Source: an uncultured Collinsella sp.
Lineage (GTDB): Bacteria; Actinomycetota; Coriobacteriia; Coriobacteriales; Coriobacteriaceae
Length of the DNA: 64,000 nucleotides
Direction of reading: 5' to 3'
Assembly: GCA_900546115.1 (NCBI GenBank)
Contig: URBQ01000007.1
Span: forward strand, 3,149-67,148
Under the pieces are notes generated by a model, which had not been told where the DNA came from, searched no databases, and worked only from the letters and a program-made list of their open reading frames with translations. Below, piece after piece: positions 53,165-62,799 of this stretch. A program made the translations under genes and the position numbers. The number at the start of each line of letters is the position of its first letter. Within the stretch, counting starts at the first letter, position 1.

Positions 53165-54347
53165 GTATTCCTACCATTTTTAAAGAAACAACGGCGGTAA
53201 TTGCTATCGCGATTGCGCCAATAACACCGAGCGCTATCTGAATGGGATATAACCCCAACACATATCCAAATATGGAGAAAAACATTGCAGAAAAGAGAGC
53301 CCTTACCAGAGACGCGACGGAAAGGATCGTCGCGCGAAGATCATCCGCTATCGCGTCTTGGATTAAGTTTTCCGAAATGATGTACACCACTTCTGGGAGA
53401 AAACAAAGCACCATGCTAAGGCCAAACAAACACAGCGGATTTGAAGCGAACCACGGAAGAATCATGAAAAGGCCAGCCTCGATTAGCATCGAGCCGAGCA
53501 TGGTATTTCTTTTCCCGAAACGCGATGAGAAGAAATCTGCTGCAATGTAGGCCGTCGCATTTACTGCATGGGATGCACCGAAAAAGATTCCTATTATGGA
53601 GACGGGAGCATCAAATGCGTCGAATACCAACTGATTCAAGTTGTAATAACTCCCATAGAATCCATCGAGCATGCTTGTGCCGATTAGAAGAAGCAATACC
53701 GCAAAAGCGGATTCTCCAACACGCCAGGTTTCGCGTCTGAACATCTTGGCCGCGTCAAACCTTCCCTTTTCAGAGCTTTCAGAACGGGTCGCTTCCGTCC
53801 TCTCAATGGGATACAGAAGGAAAAGCTGCAGGAGATAGAAAACAGAGACACATACGTAGAGGGCGCTCCAAGATACTTGGGCAATGAAAGATCCGAGCAC
53901 AATTGCCATTCCCGTAGCGATTGATTGCGCGGCAAGCAGCCGAGCATTGATGGTGAGGAAGCGCTCTCCTTGACCGGCATTCCGGGCAATTTCATATAAA
54001 AGTGCTTGTTCGGACCCCGATTGAAGGGAGTAGGCGAGTGCCTCAACAAGGGAAAGCACGACAAGAAAGGGACCTGAGAGCAACAGCATGCCAGCCGTAT
54101 GGAAGAAAAGCAGCAGCACGCCCACTTGAATCGAAAACTTCTTTCCAAAGAAATCGCCTATCAGCCCTGTTGGCAGCTCGAGGACGACCGTTGCAATGTT
54201 AAACAGGGCTTGATAAAGCGCGATTTCCGTGACAGACATTCCTTTCTCCGCAAGGAAAAGTAGAAACACTCCCCGATTTAAAACAAATCCCGCGAGAACG
54301 AAAAAGACGGAATAGATGTGCAGTTGCGTAGCGGCATTCTTATTCAT
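53148..54347 (-). CDS. MFS transporter
   Basis: The 399-residue protein has about 12 hydrophobic segments in two sets of six. Loop motif GLIGDFFGKKFSIQ near 62-75 matches the MFS loop 2-3 signature and FGKRNTMLGS near 270 its second-half counterpart. The substrate is unknown; drug or metabolite efflux is typical. Codon use is AT-richer than the flanking dnaE and addA genes, which suggests transfer. Its ATG overlaps the stop of the DUF3284 gene by 4 nt (ATGA), so the two are translationally coupled. Confidence 0.88.
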   Translation of the reverse strand: MNKNAATQLHIYSVFFVLAGFVLNRGVFLLFLAEKGMSVTEIALYQALFNIATVVLELPTGLIGDFFGKKFSIQVGVLLLFFHTAGMLLLSGPFLVVLSLVEALAYSLQSGSEQALLYEIARNAGQGERFLTINARLLAAQSIATGMAIVLGSFIAQVSWSALYVCVSVFYLLQLFLLYPIERTEATRSESSEKGRFDAAKMFRRETWRVGESAFAVLLLLIGTSMLDGFYGSYYNLNQLVFDAFDAPVSIIGIFFGASHAVNATAYIAADFFSSRFGKRNTMLGSMLIEAGLFMILPWFASNPLCLFGLSMVLCFLPEVVYIISENLIQDAIADDLRATILSVASLVRALFSAMFFSIFGYVLGLYPIQIALGVIGAIAIAITAVVSLKMVGIHVSKN

Positions 54348-54595
54348 TTAGCACTTCCATCAACTAATTTTGTCGGGCCGCTCGCTACTGACTCGAAGCC
54401 TGAAGTGTTCACAGTTTCCGATGAAGAGCTACCTTGCCTTTTTGCGGCCTGGGCACGCTTCTCGTACTTATTGCCGTTGAGCCTGTTGCGGCTGGAGCGC
54501 TTGCCCGTGGCGTTTTCGATATCCTGCATGATGGACCCCGCTAGGGCGTCAAAAAGCTCCTCCGGCGTCACCCCAAGCGTTTTGGTGAGCTGCAT
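54344..54595 (-). CDS. DUF3284-like protein, C-terminally truncated
   Basis: The 83-residue protein matches the start of DUF3284 proteins (MQLTKTLGVTPEELFDAL, SIMQDIENATGK, NRLNGNKYEKRAQ) over about 50 residues. It then ends in a Ser/Lys-rich stretch, where family members usually go on for another 90 residues. The downstream half may have been lost when the transporter gene arrived. AGGAG lies 6 nt before the ATG. It is coupled to the MFS gene by a 4-nt overlap. Function unknown. Confidence 0.6.
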   Translation of the reverse strand: MQLTKTLGVTPEELFDALAGSIMQDIENATGKRSSRNRLNGNKYEKRAQAAKRQGSSSSETVNTSGFESVASGPTKLVDGSAK

Positions 54596-54713
54596 ATGGC
54601 TCCTTATTCGTTTGAACCGTTCGAGCTATTGTACCGTCCCAGACTCTCCCATGCGTTGCGGTGCTATTTGGACGATTGAGGGCTTTATCCGGGGCGGCCG
54701 CGTGGGTTTGCCC

Positions 54714-54749
54714 AAAGTAGCTAAAAAAGCTCCGTCCCAAAAAGACTGC
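54714..54749 (-). repeat. Long copy of the dispersed intergenic repeat
   Basis: On the minus strand GCAGTCTTTTTGGGACGG is followed by AGCTTTTTTAGCTACTTT. It aligns over its length with the two copies at 5858-5967, differing at about six positions. It directly follows the addA terminator hairpin and supplies its T-tract. Confidence 0.8.
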
Positions 54750-54776
54750 GGTGGAATCGATAGGGATTCCACCGCA
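54741..54776 (-). terminator. Intrinsic terminator of addBA
   Basis: TGCGGTGGAATC (54747-54758) pairs perfectly with GATTCCACCGCA (54765-54776). On the minus strand it is followed by GTCTTTTTGGG, part of the dispersed repeat. It lies 12 nt after the addA stop. Confidence 0.9.
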
Positions 54777-54788
54777 GGTTGTTGAGGG

Positions 54789-57700
54789 CTAAAGGTTGTA
54801 GGTGACCACTTGGGGCTCGCAGGGGTTGGCGGGATCGGCCTGCTCCACGCGGACGAACTTGACCGTCACGGCCTCAAAGCCTGCCTTGTGCAACATATCG
54901 GCGTAGACGCGCGCCTGCAGGGCGTGCTTCTCCTGCAGCTGATCCGGCGTCTCGTCCGGTGTGCCGCCCGTCTTGTAGTCGATGACCAGCGCGCATGACG
55001 AATCCGCCGGGTTCGTCGCCAAAGCGTCGATGGCGCCCTCGGCATATGCACCGTAGCGAGCGATGTCCTCGTCCTCGCAGCCCAGCGAAAAGAACGGCAC
55101 CTCGGCGCGAACGCACGGCCACGCGAGCAGGTCGGTACGAACAGCCGACTTGAGCCAGCGGTCCAGGGCAACGTCGAAGCGTTCGCGCTGCTCCGGCGTC
55201 AGGCGCCACAGACGCGCCAGCGCTTCGGCGCGCGCGGTGGGCAGCTCATCGGCACCCATCTCGATGAGCCACTGGCAGGCAGCGTGGAAGGCCGAGCCCA
55301 GCGCCATGGGATTGCCGGCGGGCTCGACAGCAGCCACGTCCGCATCCGTCGTCTCCGAGCCATCCGACTCCGCATCATCGCCAGCCTCGTCCATGGGCAC
55401 GCGCGCCTCGGCGGCACGGTCCTCGGCCTCGGCATGGAGCGCTGCCGCGATTGACGAGTAGCTATACGAGTCACGCGCCGGGAACGGGCAGGTGCCCATG
55501 CGCACGCCCACCGCCTGGGGATACACAAGCTCAAACGCATCGGGCTCGGGGTCGGCAGGACCGGGAACGGCGGCGTGGGCATCTGCACCGGCGCCCTCCG
55601 GCTCCGCATCGCCGCGGACAAGCCTGCCCTCGGCATCCAGTGAAGCGTTGGCCTCAAACGCCTGCTCGCCAAAGGTAAAGTCCGAAAGCGAAATGAGCTC
55701 GTAGTCACCCGGCTGGGAGTTGTCGAACACCAGGCGGTCGGCATCGAGCTGCGGCATGTCCAGAGCGTCGGTCGGCAGAATACGACGCAGCACGTCGTAG
55801 GTCAGATCGGTCTCGACGTCGAAGGTCGGCGTCGTCACCTTGCCACGGCTCACGCCGGCATCCATCGCCAAGATCACCAGCTCTCGCGCACGCGTCATGG
55901 CAACATAGAGCAAGCGGGCCCGCTCCTCGAGCGAAAGCTGCAGGTCATCGTTGCGCAGGCGAGCAAATGCCTCGGCGGGAGAACCCGTCGCACAGACGTC
56001 CTCCATGAGCTCCGGCGGCAGCCACAGCGACGTGCCCTTGCCCTTAAACACATGCTCAAACTGCTTTTTAACGTCGTCGCCCTTCACAAAGGTTCCGTCG
56101 GCGAGCTTAACGCCGTCGAAGCGTGCCGGCAGTGCCACGACCTGCGCTCCGCCCTCGACGCGACCCATCTGTGCCGCACCCGAGGACTTGCGCACGCCAA
56201 AGCACTCGGCGACCGCCACGACCGGATATTCCAGGCCCTTGGAGGCGTGCACCGTCATGATGCGTACCGCGCCGTCACCCTCCTCGTTGAGCGCGCCCGG
56301 GGCTTCCTTGCCCGCCAGGAAGCGGTCAAAGGCCAGCGCAATGGAGCGCGGCGAGTTACCGAACTCGGCCTCGGCCTCAACCACAGCATCAAGCGCCTTG
56401 AGCACGTTGGCGGCGATGGCCTTGCCCTCGGGACCACGCTGTGACAGACGCACAAACCAACCGGAAGCGTTGACCACGTCGCGCGCGATGGCGGCGAACG
56501 AATCGCGACCCACACGACGAAGCGCATACCGCAGCACCTCGCGGGCGCGCGTCACGAGCGGCAAGTCTTGCAAACCCGGCACGTCGAAATCGCTCATGAT
56601 GCCCGCGTCGATATTCCGGCGCGAGGTCTCCCCCGTCTCGCTATCGAGCTTGGTCGCCAGCGCCAGGAACTCCTGGGCGCCGAGCGCAAACATCGGCGAG
56701 GCGAGCAGCGGCATAAGGCCCTGCGCCGTATCGGCCGGGTTGGCGAGCGCGCAGACTAGGGCGCGCACCGTCTGCACCTCGGCTGCCTGCGCAAAGACCG
56801 AGCCGCCTGCGATCACGCAGTCGAGCCCTTGGTCGCGGAATGCCTGCGCATAGACGTCGGCGTTGGTCATGCGGCCCAGCAGCAGCACCATGCCGCCCTG
56901 GGGCTGGCCGGCATCGGCAAGCGCGCGGAAGCGTTCGGCGATCGCACGGGCCTTGGCCTGCGTGCGCTCCTGCGTACTGCCGCCGGCAACAAAGAGGGCC
57001 TGGCGACGCGAGGCGTCCGCCACCAGCGTGTCCTTGCGGCCGTCGCTCGCCTCAAGATCCAAAAAGCCCTGCATCAGGCCGCCGTCATCGCCGTCGAAGA
57101 CGCGTGCCACGTAACGCAGCACCTCGTCATGGCTGCGGAAGTTGCGCACAAGTTTAACGAGCTCGCCAGCAGGGGCGTCGGCCACGGCAGTCGCCTCGGA
57201 CGCCGTCGTCGATCCCACCTTGCGCTCCTGGCGGCGGAAGACCTCGACCTCGGCACCACGGAAGCGATAGATCGACTGCTGCGCATCGCCCACGGTACAC
57301 AGTGCACGCTCCCCCGCGCCGGTCAGGTAACGTATCAGGTCGACCTGCATCTGGTCGGTATCCTGGAACTCGTCAATCATGACCATCTTAAAGCGGCCCT
57401 CGTATGCCGCTCGGATGGCCGGGTAATCGCGCAGGGCCTCGTAGGCCATGCGCAGCAGGTCGTTGTTGTCGAGGGCAGACTGGCCGGCCTTAAGCGCGCG
57501 GTACTCAGCCTCTACAGAGCGGGCCAAGCCCACCAGTGCATCGAGCGCGGGGCCACCGCAGGCAAGCACGATATTGATAAATGCATCGGCGGCCTCGGCC
57601 TTGAGCAGCTCGACCTGCTCCTTGGGGAACGCCTTGCTCGCGCGCGGCATGGTGCACGACATCATGAGTCGTGCCGCATCGGCCATGGTCTTGCCGCTCG

Positions 57701-58412
57701 CCTCGAACGCGTCGATGGCATCGAGCGCCATCTGCGCTTTCTCGGTCGCGGCCTTGCTTGCGCCCAGCGCCGCACGATAGGCATCGGCGAGTGCCGAGGT
57801 ATCGGCCTGGCCGCGCGCCACGCGTACGTCGTCCATGCCGCCCGGCAGCTGGCTCGAGAGCTCCAGCAGGTCGCGCACCAGACCCTTGATGGTCGTGCCG
57901 GCGCCAAAGGGACCGCCCTCGCCCGCCATGGGATACCAGGCGTAGAGGCTTTTAAGCGAAGCGGCGAGCTCGGGGGCGGCATCGGGCGCCGTCGCGCGGG
58001 CCAGCACATGCTCAACAGCCTGGTCCATAAGCTCATCGGTATCGGTGAGCACCGTGAACTCGGGATCGATACCCAGCTCCAACGCGTATGCGCGCAGGAT
58101 ACGCGAGCACATGCCGTGAATGGTCGAGATCCACGCATCGTCGACGGTCAGGGCTTCCTCGTCCATGCCCTCGTCGATGAGCGCGCGGCGCACGCGGTCG
58201 CGAATCTCGGCCGCGGCATCTTTGGTAAAGGTAATGGCGAGCACCTGGTCCAGATGCTCGACGAACGGACCGGATTCGGGCGAGAGCGCGTAGACGATGC
58301 GGCGCGTGAGGGTAAAGGTCTTGCCCGAACCGGCGCCCGCCGAGACAAACAGCGGACGGTCGAGCGTTTTGACGATCTGCAGCTGTTGCGGCATCAAAGT
58401 CGAAAGATCCAT
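54789..58412 (-). CDS. addA: AddA-type helicase-nuclease (UvrD family)
   Basis: The 1207-residue subunit unwinds and degrades DNA ends for recombinational repair with AddB. It has UvrD motifs in order: Walker A SAGAGSGKTFTLTRRI near 24-40, AITFTKDAAAEI near 59, ISTIHGMCSRIL near 95, VMIDEFQDTD near 345, GDAQQSIYRFRGA near 372 and MTVHASKGLEYPVV near 715. The C-terminal RecB-type nuclease has LVIDYKTGG near 1158. Length is typical. It starts 3 nt after the addB stop and shares its transcript. Confidence 0.93.
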   Translation of the reverse strand: MDLSTLMPQQLQIVKTLDRPLFVSAGAGSGKTFTLTRRIVYALSPESGPFVEHLDQVLAITFTKDAAAEIRDRVRRALIDEGMDEEALTVDDAWISTIHGMCSRILRAYALELGIDPEFTVLTDTDELMDQAVEHVLARATAPDAAPELAASLKSLYAWYPMAGEGGPFGAGTTIKGLVRDLLELSSQLPGGMDDVRVARGQADTSALADAYRAALGASKAATEKAQMALDAIDAFEASGKTMADAARLMMSCTMPRASKAFPKEQVELLKAEAADAFINIVLACGGPALDALVGLARSVEAEYRALKAGQSALDNNDLLRMAYEALRDYPAIRAAYEGRFKMVMIDEFQDTDQMQVDLIRYLTGAGERALCTVGDAQQSIYRFRGAEVEVFRRQERKVGSTTASEATAVADAPAGELVKLVRNFRSHDEVLRYVARVFDGDDGGLMQGFLDLEASDGRKDTLVADASRRQALFVAGGSTQERTQAKARAIAERFRALADAGQPQGGMVLLLGRMTNADVYAQAFRDQGLDCVIAGGSVFAQAAEVQTVRALVCALANPADTAQGLMPLLASPMFALGAQEFLALATKLDSETGETSRRNIDAGIMSDFDVPGLQDLPLVTRAREVLRYALRRVGRDSFAAIARDVVNASGWFVRLSQRGPEGKAIAANVLKALDAVVEAEAEFGNSPRSIALAFDRFLAGKEAPGALNEEGDGAVRIMTVHASKGLEYPVVAVAECFGVRKSSGAAQMGRVEGGAQVVALPARFDGVKLADGTFVKGDDVKKQFEHVFKGKGTSLWLPPELMEDVCATGSPAEAFARLRNDDLQLSLEERARLLYVAMTRARELVILAMDAGVSRGKVTTPTFDVETDLTYDVLRRILPTDALDMPQLDADRLVFDNSQPGDYELISLSDFTFGEQAFEANASLDAEGRLVRGDAEPEGAGADAHAAVPGPADPEPDAFELVYPQAVGVRMGTCPFPARDSYSYSSIAAALHAEAEDRAAEARVPMDEAGDDAESDGSETTDADVAAVEPAGNPMALGSAFHAACQWLIEMGADELPTARAEALARLWRLTPEQRERFDVALDRWLKSAVRTDLLAWPCVRAEVPFFSLGCEDEDIARYGAYAEGAIDALATNPADSSCALVIDYKTGGTPDETPDQLQEKHALQARVYADMLHKAGFEAVTVKFVRVEQADPANPCEPQVVTYNL

Positions 58413-58415
58413 GGC

Positions 58416-61400
58416 CTACACGTCCCTCCTTACAAACGTTCCTTCGTGGTTATACGAGCAGCGCGCATGCGCGGCCTGAGCCGACGTCGGGTCGACGGCG
58501 GCAACGTTGCCTGCCTCGAGCTCGCGCAGGCGCTCGGCGATGCCGGCCTCCACGCGATCGAGCAGGGCGTCGAAGTCCATGCTGCCACCCTCGCCGGGGA
58601 AACCTTTCTTAAGGCCCGGGATGCGACCGTCGCCGCGCTCTTCCTCGAGTAGCTCGGCGCTCGCGGCACCGCGCAACGCCGGCTTGCCGCCCTTGGTCGA
58701 AAAGTAGAGCGCCGCGCGGGTGTCCAAATCCAGCGCCCGGCGCATGGCCTGGGCGTAGATAAGCGTTTGGGTATGTGGCGGCAACCAGCGCGGATCGTCG
58801 ATGGGCGCCGTGCCCGATTCCTCGTCGCGCACCGTAGGGTCGGCGAGCTTAAACTCCTCAACGCCCGTGCGATGCTTGTAGTCGATCACCACGGCACGAT
58901 TCTCGGCATCCACGTCCACGCGATCGATGCGCCCGCCAAGCGGCCAACCGGCATACTCAACCTTGAGCTCGTTGAAGGCGAACTCCAGGTAGCGCGGGGC
59001 AAAGGGGGCAAGTGCCTCGGACTCGTAGGCAAGCACGCCCTCCAACTGCGGCAAGATCTCGGCAACCTGGCGCTCCTCCACTGCAGAGAGCGGCACCAGC
59101 GGGCCCTCCGTGCCGCGTTTGCCGGCGTGCTCGGCCAGGGTCTCGTCAAAGACCTCGCGCAGCAGTTCCTGAGCGCGCGGCAGATTCTCGGGCGTCACGC
59201 GCTTCATGCCCTCCTGGGGCAGGCGGGCATGGAGGTGCTCCAGCACATCGTGGACAAAGTTGCCCTTCTCCATATTTCCAAAGCCCGCATCAATGGACTG
59301 GGGCTTCACGCGATACGACACGAACCAGCACAGCGGGCACGTCGAGTACGCCTCAATCTGCGAGGCGGACGTCAGACGCGGCACGAGCGGAGCGTTCTCA
59401 CCCTCGCCATCGCGGCGGCGCAGGAGCAGGTACGGCACAGCCGCCTCACTCAAATGCTGAGGGGACTCGCACGCGACGCGCTTGCACTCGATGCCCTCGC
59501 CGGCCGCTGGATCAAAATCGGCGACGATACCGCCCTCGCCCACGCATGTCACCTTGGCGGCGCCAGCGGCCTCGGCATGCGCCCGCAGCTCGGTCCACAC
59601 GGCAGCCGGATAGCACTCGCGTGCCTGGCGATCGTGGGTCACGCGGGCGAGCACAACGGGGCCGCGCGCGGCCTGCATCGCGCGGCCAAAGCGCACGCGC
59701 AGCAGGACCGCGGGCTCAAGCGTCACGCCACTGCGCCCCAGCTCGGCCGTCAGCGTGGCCAGCGGGCCCTCCTCATGTGAGAGCGGATAACTGTCCAAGT
59801 CGACGTCGGCAAACAGCACGGCATCGTAGCTGTCGGGGCGCAGGGCTGCCGCATCGGCAAGCAACGCAAAGCGCACCTGGGCGCGCGGTGCGCGGTCGAC
59901 CTCGTAGGTCTCGTAATCGTATGCGGTGCTGCGCTTGTCCACCTTGGTACGAACGCCGTCGAGCACGGGCACGGTCGCGGCCTGCGACACGTCGAGCGCG
60001 CGGGCATCGTTCATAAGGATTTCGATGGCATGGCGCAGCAGAGCCGTCTCTGCCTGGCGACGGGCCTGGCCGTCAAGGCCTCCAAGGGCGCAATCGGGCA
60101 ACGCCTCGGCGACGGCGAGCATTGCCTTGAGCGCCGTCACGGGTTTGTCGCGCCACAGCGCCTGGAACACGTCCGAGGCCACGCACGGCACGTTCTTAAA
60201 CCAGTTCTCACCACTGGCAGCCTTGCGCGTGCCCCTAACCTGGCCCTGCACGCTCTGCAGCAGGCTCTTGACGGCCGAGGTGGTCTTGCCGCGCGACAGG
60301 CGCATGTTCTTGTCGAAGGTGCGCGCGCTGGCGGCATCGGCACCCGAAAGCGGACTGTTAATCCAGTCGGTAAGCTCCGGCGCGGGCCACCACTCGGTCT
60401 TGGAGGCGGTGCCCTCGTCGGCGGCCTTCATGCGCTCAATCAGATTGACGAGCGCCGTGAACTGCCTGCCCGCGATGGATTGGGAAAATGCCGTGAACTC
60501 GGTTGTCTCGGCCGCAATATGACGCGCCGCCAAACGGGCAGCGAGCTCACCAAACAGCTGGGGCGCCCGGGCAGACACCACGAGCACGCGGGCGGGGTCC
60601 GCGGACGCCGCGACGCTGCCGTCGACCTCGGCGTCCTCACACGTTTTTACCAGCTCATCGATTGCATCCACATAGGCGTGGGCGCGGGCGTGAGGGCCGG
60701 CAACCTCTACAAAGGTAGGCTGAGCGGCGGACTTGGAGGCAGTCTGGGGCGCGGCGGCACCCTCGCCCAGCGGCGCGGCCTCAAACAGCACACCGCGGGC
60801 ATCAAATGCCGCGGCAAGTTCCTCGCGCATTGCCGCCTGCTCGCGGGCAAGCAGCACAACGACCTCTCCCCCATTGTTCGCCACGGCCGACAGCAACTCG
60901 AGCAGGCCGTGCGTAAACGACGTGATACCGCGCACGCATACGGCGCGGACGCACGCCGGAAGGTTGTCGGCCAGCACCTCGCCCATAAGGTCAGCCGCCT
61001 CGCAGGGCTCGACCATGTCTCGACGGTCCAAGCCGCTCGCATAGGCGCTCAACAGCTCGAACACGCGGGCCTCGGCGTCACTCTTGGGATCGGGCTGGCA
61101 AACGTCGCCGCGGCAGCGCTCGGCACCCGTTCCCGCTACGCCCGGCAGCACATCGCGGGCCATGCGCGCGAGCATGCGCACCGTACCCTGACTGCGCGAA
61201 AGCGGCTGCAGGCCGGCATCGTCGCGACGGGCAATCATGTCCGAGAACAGCATCTGGCGCTGCATGTTGTCGACGAAGCTGCGGCCATCGCCCATAAGCT
61301 CCCACAGCGAACGAAGCCACGACGCGGGGGTTTTGTAGTCAACGCCCAGCGAGGCGCCAGCAACCGCAGCATCGTGACGGCACAGGTCGAGCTCAGCAAA

Positions 61401-61514
61401 CGAGGGCGCCAGCAAAACAGCACGCCCGTGGCGGGCGACCAGGTCGGCGAGCAACGCCGCCTCGGCATCGCTCAAATCCGTGCCGGCATTAGTGGTATAG
61501 ATTCGAACAGGCAT
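58416..61514 (-). CDS. addB: AddB-type nuclease subunit without Walker A and with incomplete Fe-S site
   Basis: The 1032-residue partner of AddA has an inactive helicase-like core and a C-terminal PD-(D/E)XK nuclease: GGRIDRVDVD near 885, VIDYKHRTG near 902, and QTLIYAQAMRRAL. Near residue 735 is STCPLCWF, the usual first Fe-S Cys. The C-terminal cluster that normally carries three Cys is reduced to one (ARCSYNHEG), so an AddB-type 4Fe-4S cluster seems impossible. The N-terminus has no Walker A loop (VLLAPSFAELDL). The gene order and size still fit AddB or the related RexB. Confidence 0.88.
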   Translation of the reverse strand: MPVRIYTTNAGTDLSDAEAALLADLVARHGRAVLLAPSFAELDLCRHDAAVAGASLGVDYKTPASWLRSLWELMGDGRSFVDNMQRQMLFSDMIARRDDAGLQPLSRSQGTVRMLARMARDVLPGVAGTGAERCRGDVCQPDPKSDAEARVFELLSAYASGLDRRDMVEPCEAADLMGEVLADNLPACVRAVCVRGITSFTHGLLELLSAVANNGGEVVVLLAREQAAMREELAAAFDARGVLFEAAPLGEGAAAPQTASKSAAQPTFVEVAGPHARAHAYVDAIDELVKTCEDAEVDGSVAASADPARVLVVSARAPQLFGELAARLAARHIAAETTEFTAFSQSIAGRQFTALVNLIERMKAADEGTASKTEWWPAPELTDWINSPLSGADAASARTFDKNMRLSRGKTTSAVKSLLQSVQGQVRGTRKAASGENWFKNVPCVASDVFQALWRDKPVTALKAMLAVAEALPDCALGGLDGQARRQAETALLRHAIEILMNDARALDVSQAATVPVLDGVRTKVDKRSTAYDYETYEVDRAPRAQVRFALLADAAALRPDSYDAVLFADVDLDSYPLSHEEGPLATLTAELGRSGVTLEPAVLLRVRFGRAMQAARGPVVLARVTHDRQARECYPAAVWTELRAHAEAAGAAKVTCVGEGGIVADFDPAAGEGIECKRVACESPQHLSEAAVPYLLLRRRDGEGENAPLVPRLTSASQIEAYSTCPLCWFVSYRVKPQSIDAGFGNMEKGNFVHDVLEHLHARLPQEGMKRVTPENLPRAQELLREVFDETLAEHAGKRGTEGPLVPLSAVEERQVAEILPQLEGVLAYESEALAPFAPRYLEFAFNELKVEYAGWPLGGRIDRVDVDAENRAVVIDYKHRTGVEEFKLADPTVRDEESGTAPIDDPRWLPPHTQTLIYAQAMRRALDLDTRAALYFSTKGGKPALRGAASAELLEEERGDGRIPGLKKGFPGEGGSMDFDALLDRVEAGIAERLRELEAGNVAAVDPTSAQAAHARCSYNHEGTFVRRDV

Positions 61515-61616
61515 GGTCCTCCACTCAAACCGTTCGCAATAATCAATGCATCCATCCTACCCGCCCACGCGGACAGATTTGCCCCACGCCAACAGATTTC
61601 CTCCGTCCCCGAGGGA

Positions 61617-61644
61617 TCAAAAAACCGCCCCCGAAGGGACGGTT
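61617..61644 (-). terminator. Intrinsic terminator of the YerC-like gene
   Basis: On the minus strand AACCGTCCC pairs with GGGGCGGTT around a TTCG tetraloop (61623-61644), with one G-T pair, followed by TTTTT. It lies 28 nt after the gene's stop. Confidence 0.88.
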
Positions 61645-61671
61645 CTGCGCAATTCGTTTGTCGCCGCTGGC

Positions 61672-61971
61672 CTACTCGCCATCCTCCAGTTTGATGAGGA
61701 TCTTGCGATAGCCACCGTACTCGCCATTAAGTGCCTTGGACACGCGGCTCACCGTGGTGGACGAAGCGCCGGTGCGGGCCTGAACCTCAACATAGGGCTC
61801 GCCCTCATCCAGATAGCGCGCGACCTGCAGGCGCTGAGAAAGATCGCAGATCTCGCGCGGTGTGCAGATATCGGTTAAAAACGCCTGGATATCGTTCTCG
61901 TCGTCCAAAAGACTAAATGCGTGGACCAGCTGCTTGACATCAGGCTTGTCAAACATGTTCTCGATATTCAT
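61672..61971 (-). CDS. YerC/YecD family TrpR-related regulator
   Basis: The 99-residue all-helical protein has a TrpR-like helix-turn-helix: TPREICDLSQRLQVARYL, then EVQARTGASSTTVSRVSKAL, near residues 37-80. The family is related to the tryptophan repressor but lacks a proven ligand in most species. It is convergent with nothing and lies upstream of addB with a terminator between. Targets cannot be inferred from this window. Confidence 0.88.
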   Translation of the reverse strand: MNIENMFDKPDVKQLVHAFSLLDDENDIQAFLTDICTPREICDLSQRLQVARYLDEGEPYVEVQARTGASSTTVSRVSKALNGEYGGYRKILIKLEDGE

Positions 61972-62296
61972 CGATCACCGCCAAACCCGCCAAAAGGCAT
62001 CGAAGTTGATACTGACATCGGGCATCGTTCGCCCGTTCTATGCAATAAAACTAATGCATGGAGCATTTGCCCGTAGCAGTGTAGCACACCACCAAACTAA
62101 AGTGACAAGACTCTCTGTCAGCGGCACGTTTTTCAGGACGAACGCCGCTTAGAAACCGAATGCGCACGTAAGCTCCACGAATATTTGAGACAATGGGCGC
62201 CCAAACACCGCGGCGCGCCCGCGCAACCATCCAAGTCGCCGCCGCAAGCCGCTTCACGCGACGCCAGCAACCCCGGCGCAAGAAAGGATTCACGCC
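61972..62296. other. Divergent intergenic region
   Basis: These 325 nt separate divergent promoters of the YerC-like and the membrane protein genes. I see AGAAAGGA as ribosome binding site of the latter but no convincing promoter hexamers, repeat or small gene. Confidence 0.4.
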
Positions 62297-62662
62297 ATGC
62301 GCTTTATGCTTAACTGGCTCTTCACCTCGATCGCCATCGCGATCGCCACGTTCCTCGTCCCCGGTATCCAACCCTTCGGCTTTGCCGAGGCCTGGGTCTG
62401 CTTTGCCTTTGTGGGACTGTTCCTCAACATCGTCGATTCGTTCGTCAAACCGTTCCTCACGGTCATCTCGCTGCCGCTCACGATCATTACGCTCGGCATT
62501 TTCCAGCTCGTGCTCAACAGCTTTATGCTGGAGCTCGCCAGCTACCTGTCGGTCAACCTGTTGGGCGTCGGCATCTCCATCGCCGGCTTTGGCTCGGCCT
62601 TTATGGGCAGCATCCTAGTGTCCATCATGCGCAGCATCCTCGATAGTATTGCCGAAGAGTAG
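62297..62662 (+). CDS. Four-helix membrane protein, phage-holin-IV-like family
   Basis: The 121-residue protein has four hydrophobic helices (about residues 4-22, 29-47, 54-80, 88-112) and the family pattern VDSFVKPFLTVISLPLTI, then TLGIFQLVLNS. The family is named for mycobacterial four-TMS holins but is widespread in bacteria without prophages, so a housekeeping envelope role is more likely. There are no lysis genes nearby. A terminator follows. Confidence 0.85.
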   Translation: MRFMLNWLFTSIAIAIATFLVPGIQPFGFAEAWVCFAFVGLFLNIVDSFVKPFLTVISLPLTIITLGIFQLVLNSFMLELASYLSVNLLGVGISIAGFGSAFMGSILVSIMRSILDSIAEE

Positions 62663-62698
62663 AACGCCCCCGACGCACAAACGCATCGGACCAAATCA

Positions 62699-62736
62699 AA
62701 GGCCGCCCATCGCAAAAAATGGGCGGCCTTCTTATT
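62699..62736 (+). terminator. Intrinsic terminator
   Basis: AAGGCCGCCCAT (62699-62710) pairs perfectly with ATGGGCGGCCTT (62719-62730), followed by CTTATT. It separates the membrane protein gene from the convergent Rrf2 gene. Confidence 0.88.
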
Positions 62737-62799
62737 TGCCAAGTCTCAGAGGGCAAGAAAATCTACCATTTCCACCCTGCCCCCACATGGCAAGTGGGG

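Noticed and set aside
62297..62662. Prophage remnant suggested by a holin-like protein
   Set aside because: No endolysin, integrase or structural phage gene is near, and the family is common in non-phage settings.
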